Positions 14,477 to 23,423 are shown, counted from the stretch's first letter. The stretch is 32,292 bases of DNA from Acidimicrobiales bacterium (GCA_035531755.1 DATKSK010000060.1:1-32292), one strand, 5' to 3'. Notes: generated from the sequence alone by a model not told the origin. Made by a program: numbers and translations.

Positions 14477-14974
14477 ATGTCAGACGACGAGCTGCGCAAG
14501 ATCATCGGCAAGCCGATGAGCAAGTCGAAGGTGGTCGTCGAGCGTGGCCCCGTGGCGAACTTCGCCACGGCGGTGTGCGACCCCAACCCCGTCTACCGCG
14601 ACCCGCGGGCGGCCGCCGAGGCCGGTCTGAAGGCCATCCCGGTCCCGCCGACCTACCCCTTCGTCATGCAGACCTGGGGCGAGTTCCCCGAGGACCAGCC
14701 GGCGGACCGGCCCAAGGGCAACCCGCTCGGCGAGGTGATCGGCCCCCTCATGGCCAAGGGGGGCATCATCCTCCACGGCGAGCAGGAATTCATCTACCAC
14801 CGTCCCGTGTTCGTCGGCGACGTGCTGGTCGGTGAGGGCCACGTCGTGGACGCCTATGCCAAGGAGTCGAAGGGCAAGACGATGACCTTCGTGGTCACCG
14901 AGACGGTGTGGCGTGACGACAAGACCGGTGATCCCGTCGTGACGTCGCGCTTCAACGTGATCCATCGCGCCTGA
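14477..14974 (+). CDS. Hot-dog-fold dehydratase half (MaoC N-terminal/FAS1-type, HadA-like)
   Basis: This 165-residue single hot-dog protein resembles the N-terminal half of double-hot-dog enoyl-CoA hydratases (MaoC N-terminal, PF13452 type) and mycobacterial HadA/HadC. Features are VANFATAVCDPNPVYRD near residue 30 and HGEQEFIYHRPVFVGDVL near 95. Such halves usually bind the acyl chain while a partner MaoC subunit brings the catalytic Asp/His. A candidate partner is at 19490. The ATG is set by GGGGAGGA, and a TACCTT box at 14430-14435 would give a leader of about 34 nt. Substrate could be a fatty, mycolate-like or steroid side-chain enoyl-CoA. Confidence 0.82.
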   Translation: MSDDELRKIIGKPMSKSKVVVERGPVANFATAVCDPNPVYRDPRAAAEAGLKAIPVPPTYPFVMQTWGEFPEDQPADRPKGNPLGEVIGPLMAKGGIILHGEQEFIYHRPVFVGDVLVGEGHVVDAYAKESKGKTMTFVVTETVWRDDKTGDPVVTSRFNVIHRA

Positions 14975-15161
14975 CGACCGACAGCTCCACCGCCGGGCCG
15001 ACTGACGCCCCGATCACCCGACACGGGGCCGCCTGAGCGCCCCGCGCACGGCTGCCCGACGGCGCGTGCCGGGCTGCCCGAGCGCTGGCATGGCGCTTCC
15101 CGAACACCGCCTCCCCCTCGGTCGGGGCGTCGGTGCGCCGCTGATCGGCGAGGATGGAGCC

Positions 15162-16670
15162 GTGGTGCCGCCCCCGGTCCCCGCGCTGTTCGACGCCGCG
15201 CACCGGCGGTTGACGACGGGCATCGTGCTCGTGGTGTCGTTCATCGCCTTCGAGGCCATCGGGGTCGCCACGGCGCTGCCCGCCGTGCTGGCCCACCTCG
15301 GTGGCGTCCGCCTGTACGGGTGGGCCTTCAGCGCCTTCATGCTGGCCCAGGTGGCGGGGATCGTCGTCTCGGGCCCGGTCGTCGACCGGGTGGGGATGGC
15401 CCGCCCGCTCACGGCGGCGGTGGCCCTGTTCGCCGCGGGACTTCTGGTCGGCGGCCTGGCGCCCTCCATGCTGGTGCTCGTCCTCGGCCGTGCGGTCCAG
15501 GGGACCGGCGCGGGAGTCATCGCCGTCACCATCAACGTGGCCGTCGGGCGCGGCTACCCGCCGTCGTTGCGCCCCAGGGCCTACGCCGCCATGTCGAGCG
15601 CCTGGGTCGTCCCCGGTGTGGTCGGGCCCGTCATCGCTGGCCTGGTCGCGCAGCACCTCACCTGGCGACTGGTCTTCCTCGCGCTCGTCCCCGCCGTGGT
15701 TGTGGGAGCCGCCATCGCGCTGCCCGCGCTACGGCTCGCCGACGCCGCCACCGCGTCGACCGTCGGCAAGGTCCCGGGCGAGCCCGACGCGTCCGCCCGC
15801 CGGCCCGGGGTCCTCGTCGCCTTGACCCTGGCGGTGGGGAGCGCGCTCGTCCTGGACGCGCTGGCCACCCGTCACGCCGTGCTGGCCGCCGTCCTCGCCG
15901 TCGGCGGCCTCGCCCTCGCCGCTCCCGCGCTGGTGCGGGTCATCCCGACACGCGTCGCACCGCCGGCCTCGCGCCAGCTCGGTGCCATGGCGGTCGGTGC
16001 GCTGGCCAATCTGGCGTTCTTCGGGGCCGAGGCGTTCCTTCCGCTGTCCCTTGTGTCGCTGCACCATCGCAGCCTGACGGAGGCCGGCATCGTGCTCACC
16101 GCGGCCTCGCTCACGTGGACGGTGGGGACGTGGGTGCAGGCCCACACCCAGGACCGTCTCGGCCCGCGCGTGCTGTCGGCGGCCGGGCTGGGACTCGTGG
16201 CCGTGGGGGTGGCCGGCGTCGCCGCGCTGGGATGGTCCGGAACCCCATGGTGGACGGCGTTCCCGGCGTGGGCCGTCGCCGGCGGTGGCATGGGGCTGGC
16301 CTACGCCACCACCACGCTCGTCGTGGTGTCGGCCGCGGGCCCCGGGCGCCAGGGCGGCCCCGTCGCCGCCATGCAGGTGCTCATCACGCTCGGCATCGCC
16401 GTGGGGGCCGGCGCGGGCGGCGCCGCCCTGGCCTGGTCGGTGGCCCTGGGGCACGGCAGGGCGCCCGGACTCAGGCTCTTCGACTCGGCCGTGGTGGTGG
16501 TGGCGCTCGTGGGCGTCGCCCTCACCGCCACGGTGCCCCGGCGGGTCCCGGTGCACGCCGCCGAACCTGGCGCCGGCCCTGGCGCGGGTGGTGCCGTCCC
16601 CGTCCCGACCCCCGCACCGCCCGGTCCCGGCACCGTGCCACCGACCGCCACGGACGAGAACGGGTTATGA
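15162..16670 (+). CDS. MFS transporter, drug-efflux-like
   Basis: This protein of about 502 residues has 12-14 membrane helices. The loop after helix 2 reads GPVVDRVGMARPL (motif A, D-R-x-G), and helix 5 has GVVGPVIAGLV, a form of the antiporter motif C seen in drug:H+ exporters. The C-terminal tail of about 45 residues is Pro/Gly/Ala-rich and cytosolic. The GTG at 15162 is preferred because AGGA lies 7-8 nt upstream and leaves a short N-terminus before helix 1. ATG 15090 is possible but lacks a ribosome-binding site. Substrate cannot be told from sequence. Confidence 0.8.
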   Translation: MVPPPVPALFDAAHRRLTTGIVLVVSFIAFEAIGVATALPAVLAHLGGVRLYGWAFSAFMLAQVAGIVVSGPVVDRVGMARPLTAAVALFAAGLLVGGLAPSMLVLVLGRAVQGTGAGVIAVTINVAVGRGYPPSLRPRAYAAMSSAWVVPGVVGPVIAGLVAQHLTWRLVFLALVPAVVVGAAIALPALRLADAATASTVGKVPGEPDASARRPGVLVALTLAVGSALVLDALATRHAVLAAVLAVGGLALAAPALVRVIPTRVAPPASRQLGAMAVGALANLAFFGAEAFLPLSLVSLHHRSLTEAGIVLTAASLTWTVGTWVQAHTQDRLGPRVLSAAGLGLVAVGVAGVAALGWSGTPWWTAFPAWAVAGGGMGLAYATTTLVVVSAAGPGRQGGPVAAMQVLITLGIAVGAGAGGAALAWSVALGHGRAPGLRLFDSAVVVVALVGVALTATVPRRVPVHAAEPGAGPGAGGAVPVPTPAPPGPGTVPPTATDENGL

Positions 16671-16690
16671 AGCCCCAGGTCGGCGGGTGC

Positions 16691-16696
16691 TAGAAC
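16691..16696 (+). promoter_or_regulatory. Leaderless-type -10 box for the DoxX gene
   Basis: TAGAAC is followed by 7 nt (GAACGAG) and GTG at 16704. The GAG next to the start is too close to act as a ribosome-binding site. Confidence 0.5.
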
Positions 16697-16703
16697 GAAC
16701 GAG

Positions 16704-17153
16704 GTGAAGACCTCACTGCTGACAGGTCCGCAGTGGGTCGCGGTGCTGCGCATCGGCCTGGGGCTGTGGTGGCTGGAGAGCTTCCGCCACAAGAACCTCG
16801 AGGCCTGGATCAAGCGACAGGCCGGGATCAACTGGGCGGCCGACATCGCCGGCAAGCACCGCTGGAAGGTCGTGGGAAGAGGATTCGACGCCGTGGTCAA
16901 GCCCCACCCGAAGGCCATGACCTGGGTGGTGCTCATGAGCGAGCTGAGCCTGGGCGTCGGGCTCGCCTTCGGCTTCCTCACACCGGTGGCGGCATTCGCC
17001 GGCATCGCCCTCAACCTCGTGTACTTCGTGCTGATGATCCATGACTGGGCCGAGCAGGGGCAGAACCTGATGATGGTCCTGGCCGCCGCCGTGGTGCTCG
17101 GGGCGCACGGTTGGCAGGTGTGGTCCATCGACCACGCCATCGGCTGGTTCTGA
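16704..17153 (+). CDS. DoxX-family membrane protein
   Basis: This 149-residue protein has four predicted membrane helices with the DoxX-like opening VLRIGLGLWWLESFRHK and a late VYFVLMIHDWAEQGQNLMM segment. DoxX-type proteins take part in quinone-linked or redox-stress functions in some organisms, but the role of this subgroup is not known. The GTG start is supported by a -10-like box 7 nt upstream. It is followed after 31 bp by the acyl-CoA dehydrogenase gene, so the two may share a transcript. Confidence 0.8.
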   Translation: MKTSLLTGPQWVAVLRIGLGLWWLESFRHKNLEAWIKRQAGINWAADIAGKHRWKVVGRGFDAVVKPHPKAMTWVVLMSELSLGVGLAFGFLTPVAAFAGIALNLVYFVLMIHDWAEQGQNLMMVLAAAVVLGAHGWQVWSIDHAIGWF

Positions 17154-17184
17154 CCGGCCGTCCACACAGACAGGGAGCAGGAGC

Positions 17185-19407
17185 ATGCCGATCGGCATCG
17201 GGGAGGACCACGAGGCGCTGCGTCGGACGGTCCGCCGCTGGCTCGAGGCGCGCTGCCCGCCCGAGGTGCCCCGGGCGCTGCTCGACGCCGACGTCGAGAC
17301 GGTGCCGGCGTTCTGGGACGAGCTGGCGGCGCAGGGATGGCTCGGGATCCACGTGGCCGAGGAGCACGGCGGCCAGGGCTTCGGCATGCTCGAGCTCGCC
17401 GTCGTGGTGGAGGAGCTGGCGCGAGCCGTGGCCCCCGGGCCCGTGGTGCCCACGATGCTGGTGGCTGCGGTCGTCTCGGCCGGCGCCGACGACGCCCAAC
17501 GCAAGGCGCTGCTGGCGCCGCTCGCCGACGGCACGTGCCCGGCCGCCGTCGCCCTTCCCGGGAGCGGCGCGCTCGACGGCGTGCGTCGCGACGACGGCAC
17601 CCTGGCCGTGACCGGGGAGCTGCGCCCCGTGCTCGGAGCCGCGCTGGCGCGCCGGCTGCTCGCGCCCGTGGCCGTCGCCGGCAGGGGAGCCGACCCCGTG
17701 GTGGTGTGGTGCCTCCTCGACATCGGCGGGGGGGTCGCCGTGGACGGCCTGCCCAGCCTCGACCCCACCCGACGTGTCGCCGCCGTTCGGGTCGAGGGCG
17801 TGGTGGTGGCCCCGGAGCGCCAGCTACCACTGGTGTCGACCACCGTCGTCCGCCACTTGGCCCTCGTGGTCGCCGCCGCGGAGTGCGCCGGCGGCTCGCG
17901 GTGGTGCCTCGAGGTGGGCACCGAGCATGCCGTCAACCGCCGGCAGTTCGGCCGTCCCATCGGCCAGTTCCAGGCGGTCAAGCACCGCCTGGCCGACATG
18001 CTCGTCACCGTGGAGCAGGTCACGGCCTTGGCGTGGGACGCGGCCCAGGCCGCCGATTCCGGCGATGCCTCGCAGGCGGGGCTGTCCGCCGTGCTGGCGG
18101 GCGCCCTGGCCCTCGACGCCTACGTCGAGTGTGCCAAGGGGTGCATCCAGGTGCTCGGGGGCATGGGCTTCACCTGGGAGCACGACGCCCACCTGCACCT
18201 GCGGCGGGCGCTGTCGTTGCGCCAGCTGGTGGGCCCCAGCCCCGGTCTGCGGGTGGAGGCGTCTCGCGCCGCCATGGGGGGCAGCCGGCGCGGGCTCGCC
18301 ATCGAGCTCCCCGAGGAGGCCGAGCGCATCCGGGAGGAGGTCCGAGCCGTGGTCGCCGAGGTGGCGGCCGCCGCCGACCCGACGCAACGGCGCCGGCGGC
18401 TGGTCCAGACCGGGCTCCTCACGCCTCACTGGCCGGTCCCCTGGGGGCGTGGCGCGGGGCCGGTCGAGCAGCTCGTGATCGACGAGGAGCTGGCGGCTGC
18501 CAAGGTGCACCGGCCGAACCTGGCCGTGGGGGCGTGGGCGCTGCCGACCATCATCGCCCACGGGACGCCCGAGCAGCAGGAACGCTGGGTGGGCCCGACC
18601 CTGCGCGGGGAGCTCGTGTGGTGCCAGCTCTTCAGCGAGCCGGGGGCGGGCAGCGATCTCGCCGCCCTGTCGACCAGGGCCACGCGCCATGACGGCGGGT
18701 GGGTGCTCGACGGCCAGAAGGTGTGGACATCGGTCGCCATGCGCGCCGACTGGGGGATCTGCCTGGCGCGCAGCGACCCCGACGCCCGCAAGCACGAAGG
18801 CATCACCTATTTCATCGTGGACATGCACAGTCCCGGCATCGAGGTGCGCCCGCTGCGCGAGATCACCGGCGACGCCATGTTCAACGAAGTCTTCTTCACC
18901 GACGTCTTCGTCCCCGACGACTGCGTCGTCGGGCAGGTGAACGGCGGGTGGCGCCTGGCGCGCACCACCTTGGCCAACGAGCGGGTGTCGATGTCGTCGG
19001 GCGCCACCTTCGGCTTCGGGATCGAAGCCATCCTGAAGTCGCTGCGGGGAGCCGAGGACGAGGACCCCGTCGTGCTCGACCATCTCGGCCTGCTGATCGC
19101 CGAGGCGCAGTCGGTCGCCCTGCTGGGCGCCCGCACCACGCTCCGGTCGGTGTCCGGCGTCGAGCCCGGGCCCGAGGCCAGTGTGCGCAAGTTGCTGGGT
19201 GCCGAGCACGAGCAACGGGTGCAGGAGCTCGGGCTGACCTTGCTGGGGGCGCGGGGCGCCACCACCGAGGACGACGCCGGGCGCTGGAGCCAGGGGTTCC
19301 TGTCCACCCGCTGCCTGACCATCGCCGGGGGCACGAGCGAGGTCCAGCGCAACGTCATCGGCGAGCGGATCCTGGGCCTGCCCCGCGACCCCGAGCCCGG
19401 CGGTTGA
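17185..19407 (+). CDS. Double acyl-CoA dehydrogenase (FadE34-like fusion)
   Basis: This 740-residue protein is two acyl-CoA dehydrogenase units in tandem (about 1-370 and 371-740). In mycobacterial steroid catabolism, heteromeric dehydrogenases such as FadE26-FadE27 use one subunit type for FAD contacts and the other for the catalytic base. FadE34 is a natural fusion of similar length. Here the C-terminal unit has the expected base E599 in LANERV and flavin/substrate segments such as CQLFSEPGAGSD and WVLDGQKVWTS. The N-terminal unit has RRQFGRPIGQFQAVKH and QVLGGMGFTWEHD but no matching glutamate. It probably forms 2,3-enoyl-CoA from a branched or steroid side-chain acyl-CoA. The ATG has GGGAGCAGGAG upstream. 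Confidence 0.88.
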   Translation: MPIGIGEDHEALRRTVRRWLEARCPPEVPRALLDADVETVPAFWDELAAQGWLGIHVAEEHGGQGFGMLELAVVVEELARAVAPGPVVPTMLVAAVVSAGADDAQRKALLAPLADGTCPAAVALPGSGALDGVRRDDGTLAVTGELRPVLGAALARRLLAPVAVAGRGADPVVVWCLLDIGGGVAVDGLPSLDPTRRVAAVRVEGVVVAPERQLPLVSTTVVRHLALVVAAAECAGGSRWCLEVGTEHAVNRRQFGRPIGQFQAVKHRLADMLVTVEQVTALAWDAAQAADSGDASQAGLSAVLAGALALDAYVECAKGCIQVLGGMGFTWEHDAHLHLRRALSLRQLVGPSPGLRVEASRAAMGGSRRGLAIELPEEAERIREEVRAVVAEVAAAADPTQRRRRLVQTGLLTPHWPVPWGRGAGPVEQLVIDEELAAAKVHRPNLAVGAWALPTIIAHGTPEQQERWVGPTLRGELVWCQLFSEPGAGSDLAALSTRATRHDGGWVLDGQKVWTSVAMRADWGICLARSDPDARKHEGITYFIVDMHSPGIEVRPLREITGDAMFNEVFFTDVFVPDDCVVGQVNGGWRLARTTLANERVSMSSGATFGFGIEAILKSLRGAEDEDPVVLDHLGLLIAEAQSVALLGARTTLRSVSGVEPGPEASVRKLLGAEHEQRVQELGLTLLGARGATTEDDAGRWSQGFLSTRCLTIAGGTSEVQRNVIGERILGLPRDPEPGG

Positions 19408-19489
19408 GGCCGGCGACCCGGGCCGGAGCGGTTTGACAGCGCACGGCGACGACGCCCAAGCTGCGTCAACGGTCGAGGAGGGACGAGGA

Positions 19490-19921
19490 ATGGGCGAGGC
19501 CACGCTGCACTTCGAGGACGTCAAGGAGGGCGACGAAGCCCCGGTGAAGCGCCACACGCTCACCCGGACGGACCTCGTCCGCTACGCGGGCGCGTCGGGC
19601 GACTACAACCCCATGCACCACGACGAGGTCCTGGCGACCGGCGCCGGCCAGCCCAGCGTCTTCGGTCACGGCATGTTCTCGATGGGCTTGCTCGGCACGG
19701 CCCTGACCGATTACGTCGGGCCCGGGAACGTGACCACCTACAAGGTGCGCTTCTCCCGCCAGACATGGCCGGGAGAGGAGCTCACGACCAAGATCGTGGT
19801 CACCGGCAAGCGGGTCGACGACGGCCGGCAGCTCGTCGACTTCGAGTGCAGCCTGGCGAACGCCGACGGCGAGGTGAAGGTGGTCGGCGAGGCCACCGCG
19901 GAGCTCCCGGGCAACGCGTGA
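19490..19921 (+). CDS. MaoC-type (R)-specific enoyl-CoA hydratase (HadB-like)
   Basis: This 143-residue single hot-dog protein carries the hydratase-2 motif YAGASGDYNPMHHD, with likely catalytic D38 and H43. It would add water to the enoyl-CoA produced by the dehydrogenase upstream (83 bp away). The catalytic half of such enzymes often pairs with a non-catalytic half like the product of 14477. The start ATG 19490 follows GAGGAGGGACGAGGA. The frame is open further upstream to 19433, but the ribosome-binding site and the conserved N-terminus favour 19490. Confidence 0.88.
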   Translation: MGEATLHFEDVKEGDEAPVKRHTLTRTDLVRYAGASGDYNPMHHDEVLATGAGQPSVFGHGMFSMGLLGTALTDYVGPGNVTTYKVRFSRQTWPGEELTTKIVVTGKRVDDGRQLVDFECSLANADGEVKVVGEATAELPGNA

Positions 19922-19940
19922 TCCCGCCGGGCGGGCGCCG

Positions 19941-20012
19941 GCGAGCGGCCCCCTGCGAGCGGCCCCCTGCGAGCGGCCTCCTCGTGAACAACCCCCGTGC
20001 GAGCGGCCCCGG
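19941..20012. repeat. 14-bp tandem repeat at the ABC-importer promoter
   Basis: The unit GCGAGCGGCCCCCT occurs at 19941 and 19955, once more with one change at 19969, and a partial fourth copy starts at 19999. The last copy ends just before a -10-like TAAGGT (20014-20019). The repeat could hold regulator sites or result from slippage. Confidence 0.65.
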
Positions 20013-20013
20013 A

Positions 20014-20019
20014 TAAGGT
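20014..20019 (+). promoter_or_regulatory. Likely -10 box of the ABC-importer operon
   Basis: TAAGGT lies 33 bp before the GTG at 20053, giving a short leader that includes the GGAGGGAG ribosome-binding site. The 14-bp repeat array fills the -35 region and upstream. Confidence 0.45.
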
Positions 20020-20052
20020 CCCGGGGACGAGACGCCGCCGGAGGGAGTGGGT

Positions 20053-21384
20053 GTGCCCGCCATGAAGCGGATCGCAGGGGTGGCCGGACCGGTGCTCGCG
20101 CTGTGTTCGCTGTCGGCAGCGTGCGGGAACGCCCCGGTGACGGTCTCGACGGCGGGGAACACCGACGGGGTGCTCCCGGAGGAGATCGTCGTCGGTGCCC
20201 TGGCGTCGCAGACGGGCCCGCTCCCCGCCGACTTCGCGCCGGTCATCACCGGAGCGCAGGTCTATCTCGACATGGTGAACGCCGCCGGGGGCGTGAACGG
20301 GCGGACCATCAAGCTCGCCTACAAGCTCGACGACTTCTCGAGCCCGTCGACGGACGCCAGCCAGGCGCGCACGCTCGTCGACCAGGACCACGTGTTCGCC
20401 GTCGTGGCCGTGGCGACGCCGTCGTTCACGGGGGCGGGCTACCTGGCCTCCCACAACGTGCCCACCTTCGGGCTGAACGTCAACCCCAACAGCCAGTGGG
20501 GCGCAGGGCCGAGCATGTTCGGCAACACGGGCTCGTACACCGACTTCGGCGGGACGCAGTTGCAGGCCGCATTCCTGGCCGAACAGCACCACGTGCGCTC
20601 CGCCGCGGTGGTGGCCTACAACGTGGCCCAGTCCCAGCAGGGCTGCCAGGGCGTCGAGCGTTCCTTCGAGCGCTACGACGTGCCGGTGGGGTTCCAGGAC
20701 ACGAGCGTGCCGGCACCGGCCATCGACCTGCACGCGGACGTCAACCGGATGCGGGCGGCACACGTCGACATGGTGGCGTCGTGCATGGACCTCGGGGCCA
20801 ACATCCTCCTGGCGCAGACCATGCAGCAGGCAGGGATGACCGGCGTCGTGCAGTACTGGTTCAACGGCTACGACCCCACGGTGCTCCGCCAGTTCGCACC
20901 GGTGATGCAGGGCACCTACTTCCTCCTGTCGCACGTGCCGTTCGAGGTCACCCAGCTCTACCCCGGCCGGTACCCGGGCATGGACCGCTTCCAGGCGATG
21001 CTCAAGCGCTATGCCCGGGGCACCGGACCGTCGGAGGCCGCCCTGGCCGGGTGGACGGGCGCCGACCTGTTCGTGGCGGGTCTGCGCGCCATCGGCACGA
21101 ACGTGACCCGGAGCCGCCTGGTGGCGGCCATCAACCGGATCAGCGACTTCACCGCCGACGGCATCGAGCCCCCCATCAATTGGCGCGTCGCCCACAAGCC
21201 GGCCAACGGCCCCACCAACTGCACCGCCTTCGTCCAGGTCCAAGGGGAGAAGTTCGTACCCGTGTACGGGACCCCGCCCAGCGTGTTCAGCTGCTTCCCC
21301 ATCCGCCCGCCGGCGACGGGGCCCATCACGCGCGTGGTGCCGGTCCCGGCCGGGGTGCCGCCGTTGTCGCGGGCCGCCCGGTGA
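20053..21384 (+). CDS. ABC-importer substrate-binding lipoprotein (Leu/Ile/Val-binding type)
   Basis: This protein of about 443 residues has a lipoprotein signal peptide ending LSAAC, so it is tethered outside the membrane. The mature part is a type I periplasmic-binding-protein fold with the opening IVVGALASQTGPLPADFAPVITGAQVYLDMVNAAGGVNGR. Relatives bind amino acids, urea, short amides or aromatic acids, and the ligand here is not clear. GTG 20053 is preferred because GGAGGGAG lies 5 nt before it. GTG 20047 and ATG 20062 are alternatives with poorer spacing. Its stop overlaps the permease start (GTGA), so it heads a tightly coupled importer operon. Confidence 0.88.
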   Translation: MPAMKRIAGVAGPVLALCSLSAACGNAPVTVSTAGNTDGVLPEEIVVGALASQTGPLPADFAPVITGAQVYLDMVNAAGGVNGRTIKLAYKLDDFSSPSTDASQARTLVDQDHVFAVVAVATPSFTGAGYLASHNVPTFGLNVNPNSQWGAGPSMFGNTGSYTDFGGTQLQAAFLAEQHHVRSAAVVAYNVAQSQQGCQGVERSFERYDVPVGFQDTSVPAPAIDLHADVNRMRAAHVDMVASCMDLGANILLAQTMQQAGMTGVVQYWFNGYDPTVLRQFAPVMQGTYFLLSHVPFEVTQLYPGRYPGMDRFQAMLKRYARGTGPSEAALAGWTGADLFVAGLRAIGTNVTRSRLVAAINRISDFTADGIEPPINWRVAHKPANGPTNCTAFVQVQGEKFVPVYGTPPSVFSCFPIRPPATGPITRVVPVPAGVPPLSRAAR

Positions 21385-23420
21385 GCCACTTCCTCTCCTA
21401 CGCCCTGCCCGGCATCCCCTACGGGTGTGCCTACGCGCTGATGGCGGTGGGCCTGGTGCTCACCTACAAGGCGTCGGGGGTGTTCAACCTGGCCTTCGGT
21501 GCTCAGGCATACGTGTCGGCGGTGGTGTTCTACGTCGCCGTGCACGACGGTTGGCCCAAGTGGGCGGCCTTCGTCGTCGCCGTGGTGGTCCTCGGCCCCG
21601 CCCTCGGCCTGGTGCTCGACCGGCTCCTGTTCCGCTACACCCGCACCGCGCCCCCGCTCGTGAAGCTGGTGCCCGCACTCGGCCTGCTGATCGCCATCCC
21701 GAGCATCGCGCAGATGGTGTTCGGGACGGCCCCTCGTCGCTCGCCGCCGGCCCTGTTGCTGAGCCCGAACCACGTGTACTTCCACGCGGCCGGGCTCGGG
21801 GTGACGGGCGAGGAGCTGGCGACCACGGTCGTCACCGTCGTCGTCGTCGGGGCTCTGGCGTTGTTGTTTCGTTCCGGCACGATCGGCTTGCGCATGCGTG
21901 CCGTCGTCGAGAGCCCCCGCATGACCGAGCTGGCGGGGATCAGGGCGGACCGTGTCGGGGCCTTCGCATGGATGCTCTCGAGCCTGTTCGCCGGGCTGAG
22001 CGGCGTTCTGCTGGGGGGCGTGTACACCGACGTGAGCGCGTCGAACTTCACCGCGCTGCTGGTGGCCGCCATCGCCGCCGCCGCCGTGGGGGGCTTCTCG
22101 AGCCTGCCGTTGACCCTGGTGGGCGGGGTGGGCCTCGGCGTGGCACAGGAGGTGATCGGCGGCTACCTGCCCTCGGGGACGATCCTGTCGTCGGGCCTGC
22201 GGCCGGCGTTCCCGTTCGTCGTCCTGGCCGTGCTCCTGGTGGCGCGCCGGACCTTCCGCCAGGGGAGCACCGCCGGTGACCCCCTCGCCGCCTGCGACCC
22301 GCCCCCGGCCTCGATGCGCCCCCCGCCGCGCATGACCGAGGTGGCCCTCGGGACGAGAGCCTTCAGCGGCGCCGTGGCGGTGGTGTTCGTGATCACCGCG
22401 CTGGTGCTCGTCCCGGGGAATTGGGAGTTCACCCTGACCCAGGGCCTGGTGCTGGCGACGGTGTTCCTGTCGGTGACCGTCCTCACCGGCATGGGGGGAC
22501 AGATCTCGCTGTGCCAGGCCGTGTTCGCCGGCGCCGGCGCCTTCACCGCCGGCCAGCTCGCCACCCACTTCGACGTGCCCGTCATGATCGGCACGATCGC
22601 AGGAGGACTGCTCGCCGCCGTGGTCGGTGCCGTGGTGGCCTTGCCGACGCTGCGGCTCGGGGGCATCGCCCTCGCCATGCTCACGCTGTCATTCGCGCTC
22701 GTGGCCGATAACGTCCTGTTCGCGTACCCGTGGGCGGGGAACGGCGCGAGTGGCGTCACGGTCCCGCGGCCCACCATCGTCGGGCTCAGCTTCGCGGGGA
22801 ACGGGGCCTTCTTCTGGCTCGCGCTGGTCATCCTGGCCATCACGGCAACGGCACTGCGGCTGATGCAGAGCGGCACCGTGGGCGAGGAGCTTGCCGCCTT
22901 CCGGGGGTCGGAGACCGCGGCCCGGTCCATCGGCATCGACGTGCGTCGATTGCGCGTCACCGCCTTCGCCCTGTCAGCGGGCGTGGCGGGCCTGGGCGGC
23001 GCGCTCTACGGATCGCTCCAGCAGTCGGTCTCGCCCAACGACTTCAACTACCAGTTCTCCCTTCTCTTCGTGGTGATCGTGGCGACCGTGGGCGTGTACT
23101 CGGTCGCCGGCGCCATCGAAGCCGGCATCGCCTACACGGTGCTGCAGCAGGCCGTGAACAATCTCCCCAGCCGCTACGGGTCGTTGTTGGCGCTCGTCTT
23201 CGGTGCTGCCGCGCTGACGTACGTCCGGCATCCCGAGGGTGTGGTGGCGTTCGCCAAGCGGTGGATTCTCGACCGCGCCGAGCAGTTCGCCCACTTCCTG
23301 CAGCGCAATGACGAGCCGGGTGGTCCCGGCGCAGACGGTCCGGGCGCGCGTGGCGTCGACGTGGGCGCGCCCGGCGCCCTTCGCGCCGGTGGCCCCGATG
23401 CCGCCGCGGCGGGGGGGTGA
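21381..23420 (+). CDS. Fused LivH-LivM branched-chain-type ABC permease
   Basis: This 679-residue membrane protein joins both permease subunits of the branched-chain amino acid importer. Residues 1-290 are LivH-like (YGCAYALMAVGLVLTYKASGVFNLAFG; loop near TIGLRMRAVVESPRMTELAGI contacting the ATPase). A polar Pro-rich linker (about 293-325) follows. Residues 330-635 are LivM-like (GMGGQISLCQAVFAGAGAF; second ATPase-contact loop near GSETAARSIGIDVRRLRVTAF). The C-terminal 40 residues are Gly/Pro/Ala-rich. The start is the GTG overlapping the upstream stop. An upstream reading in this frame inside the binding-protein gene is a shadow. Confidence 0.9.
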   Translation: MSHFLSYALPGIPYGCAYALMAVGLVLTYKASGVFNLAFGAQAYVSAVVFYVAVHDGWPKWAAFVVAVVVLGPALGLVLDRLLFRYTRTAPPLVKLVPALGLLIAIPSIAQMVFGTAPRRSPPALLLSPNHVYFHAAGLGVTGEELATTVVTVVVVGALALLFRSGTIGLRMRAVVESPRMTELAGIRADRVGAFAWMLSSLFAGLSGVLLGGVYTDVSASNFTALLVAAIAAAAVGGFSSLPLTLVGGVGLGVAQEVIGGYLPSGTILSSGLRPAFPFVVLAVLLVARRTFRQGSTAGDPLAACDPPPASMRPPPRMTEVALGTRAFSGAVAVVFVITALVLVPGNWEFTLTQGLVLATVFLSVTVLTGMGGQISLCQAVFAGAGAFTAGQLATHFDVPVMIGTIAGGLLAAVVGAVVALPTLRLGGIALAMLTLSFALVADNVLFAYPWAGNGASGVTVPRPTIVGLSFAGNGAFFWLALVILAITATALRLMQSGTVGEELAAFRGSETAARSIGIDVRRLRVTAFALSAGVAGLGGALYGSLQQSVSPNDFNYQFSLLFVVIVATVGVYSVAGAIEAGIAYTVLQQAVNNLPSRYGSLLALVFGAAALTYVRHPEGVVAFAKRWILDRAEQFAHFLQRNDEPGGPGADGPGARGVDVGAPGALRAGGPDAAAAGG

Positions 23421-23423
23421 GCG

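Noticed and set aside
19941-20012. CRISPR-like array
   Set aside because: Units are adjacent with no unique spacers, only 14 bp long, and no cas genes are present.
20103-21380. Upstream extension of the permease frame to over 1100 residues
   Set aside because: This part overlaps the binding-protein gene in another frame and is Arg/Gly-rich. The true permease starts at GTG 21381, overlapping the stop.
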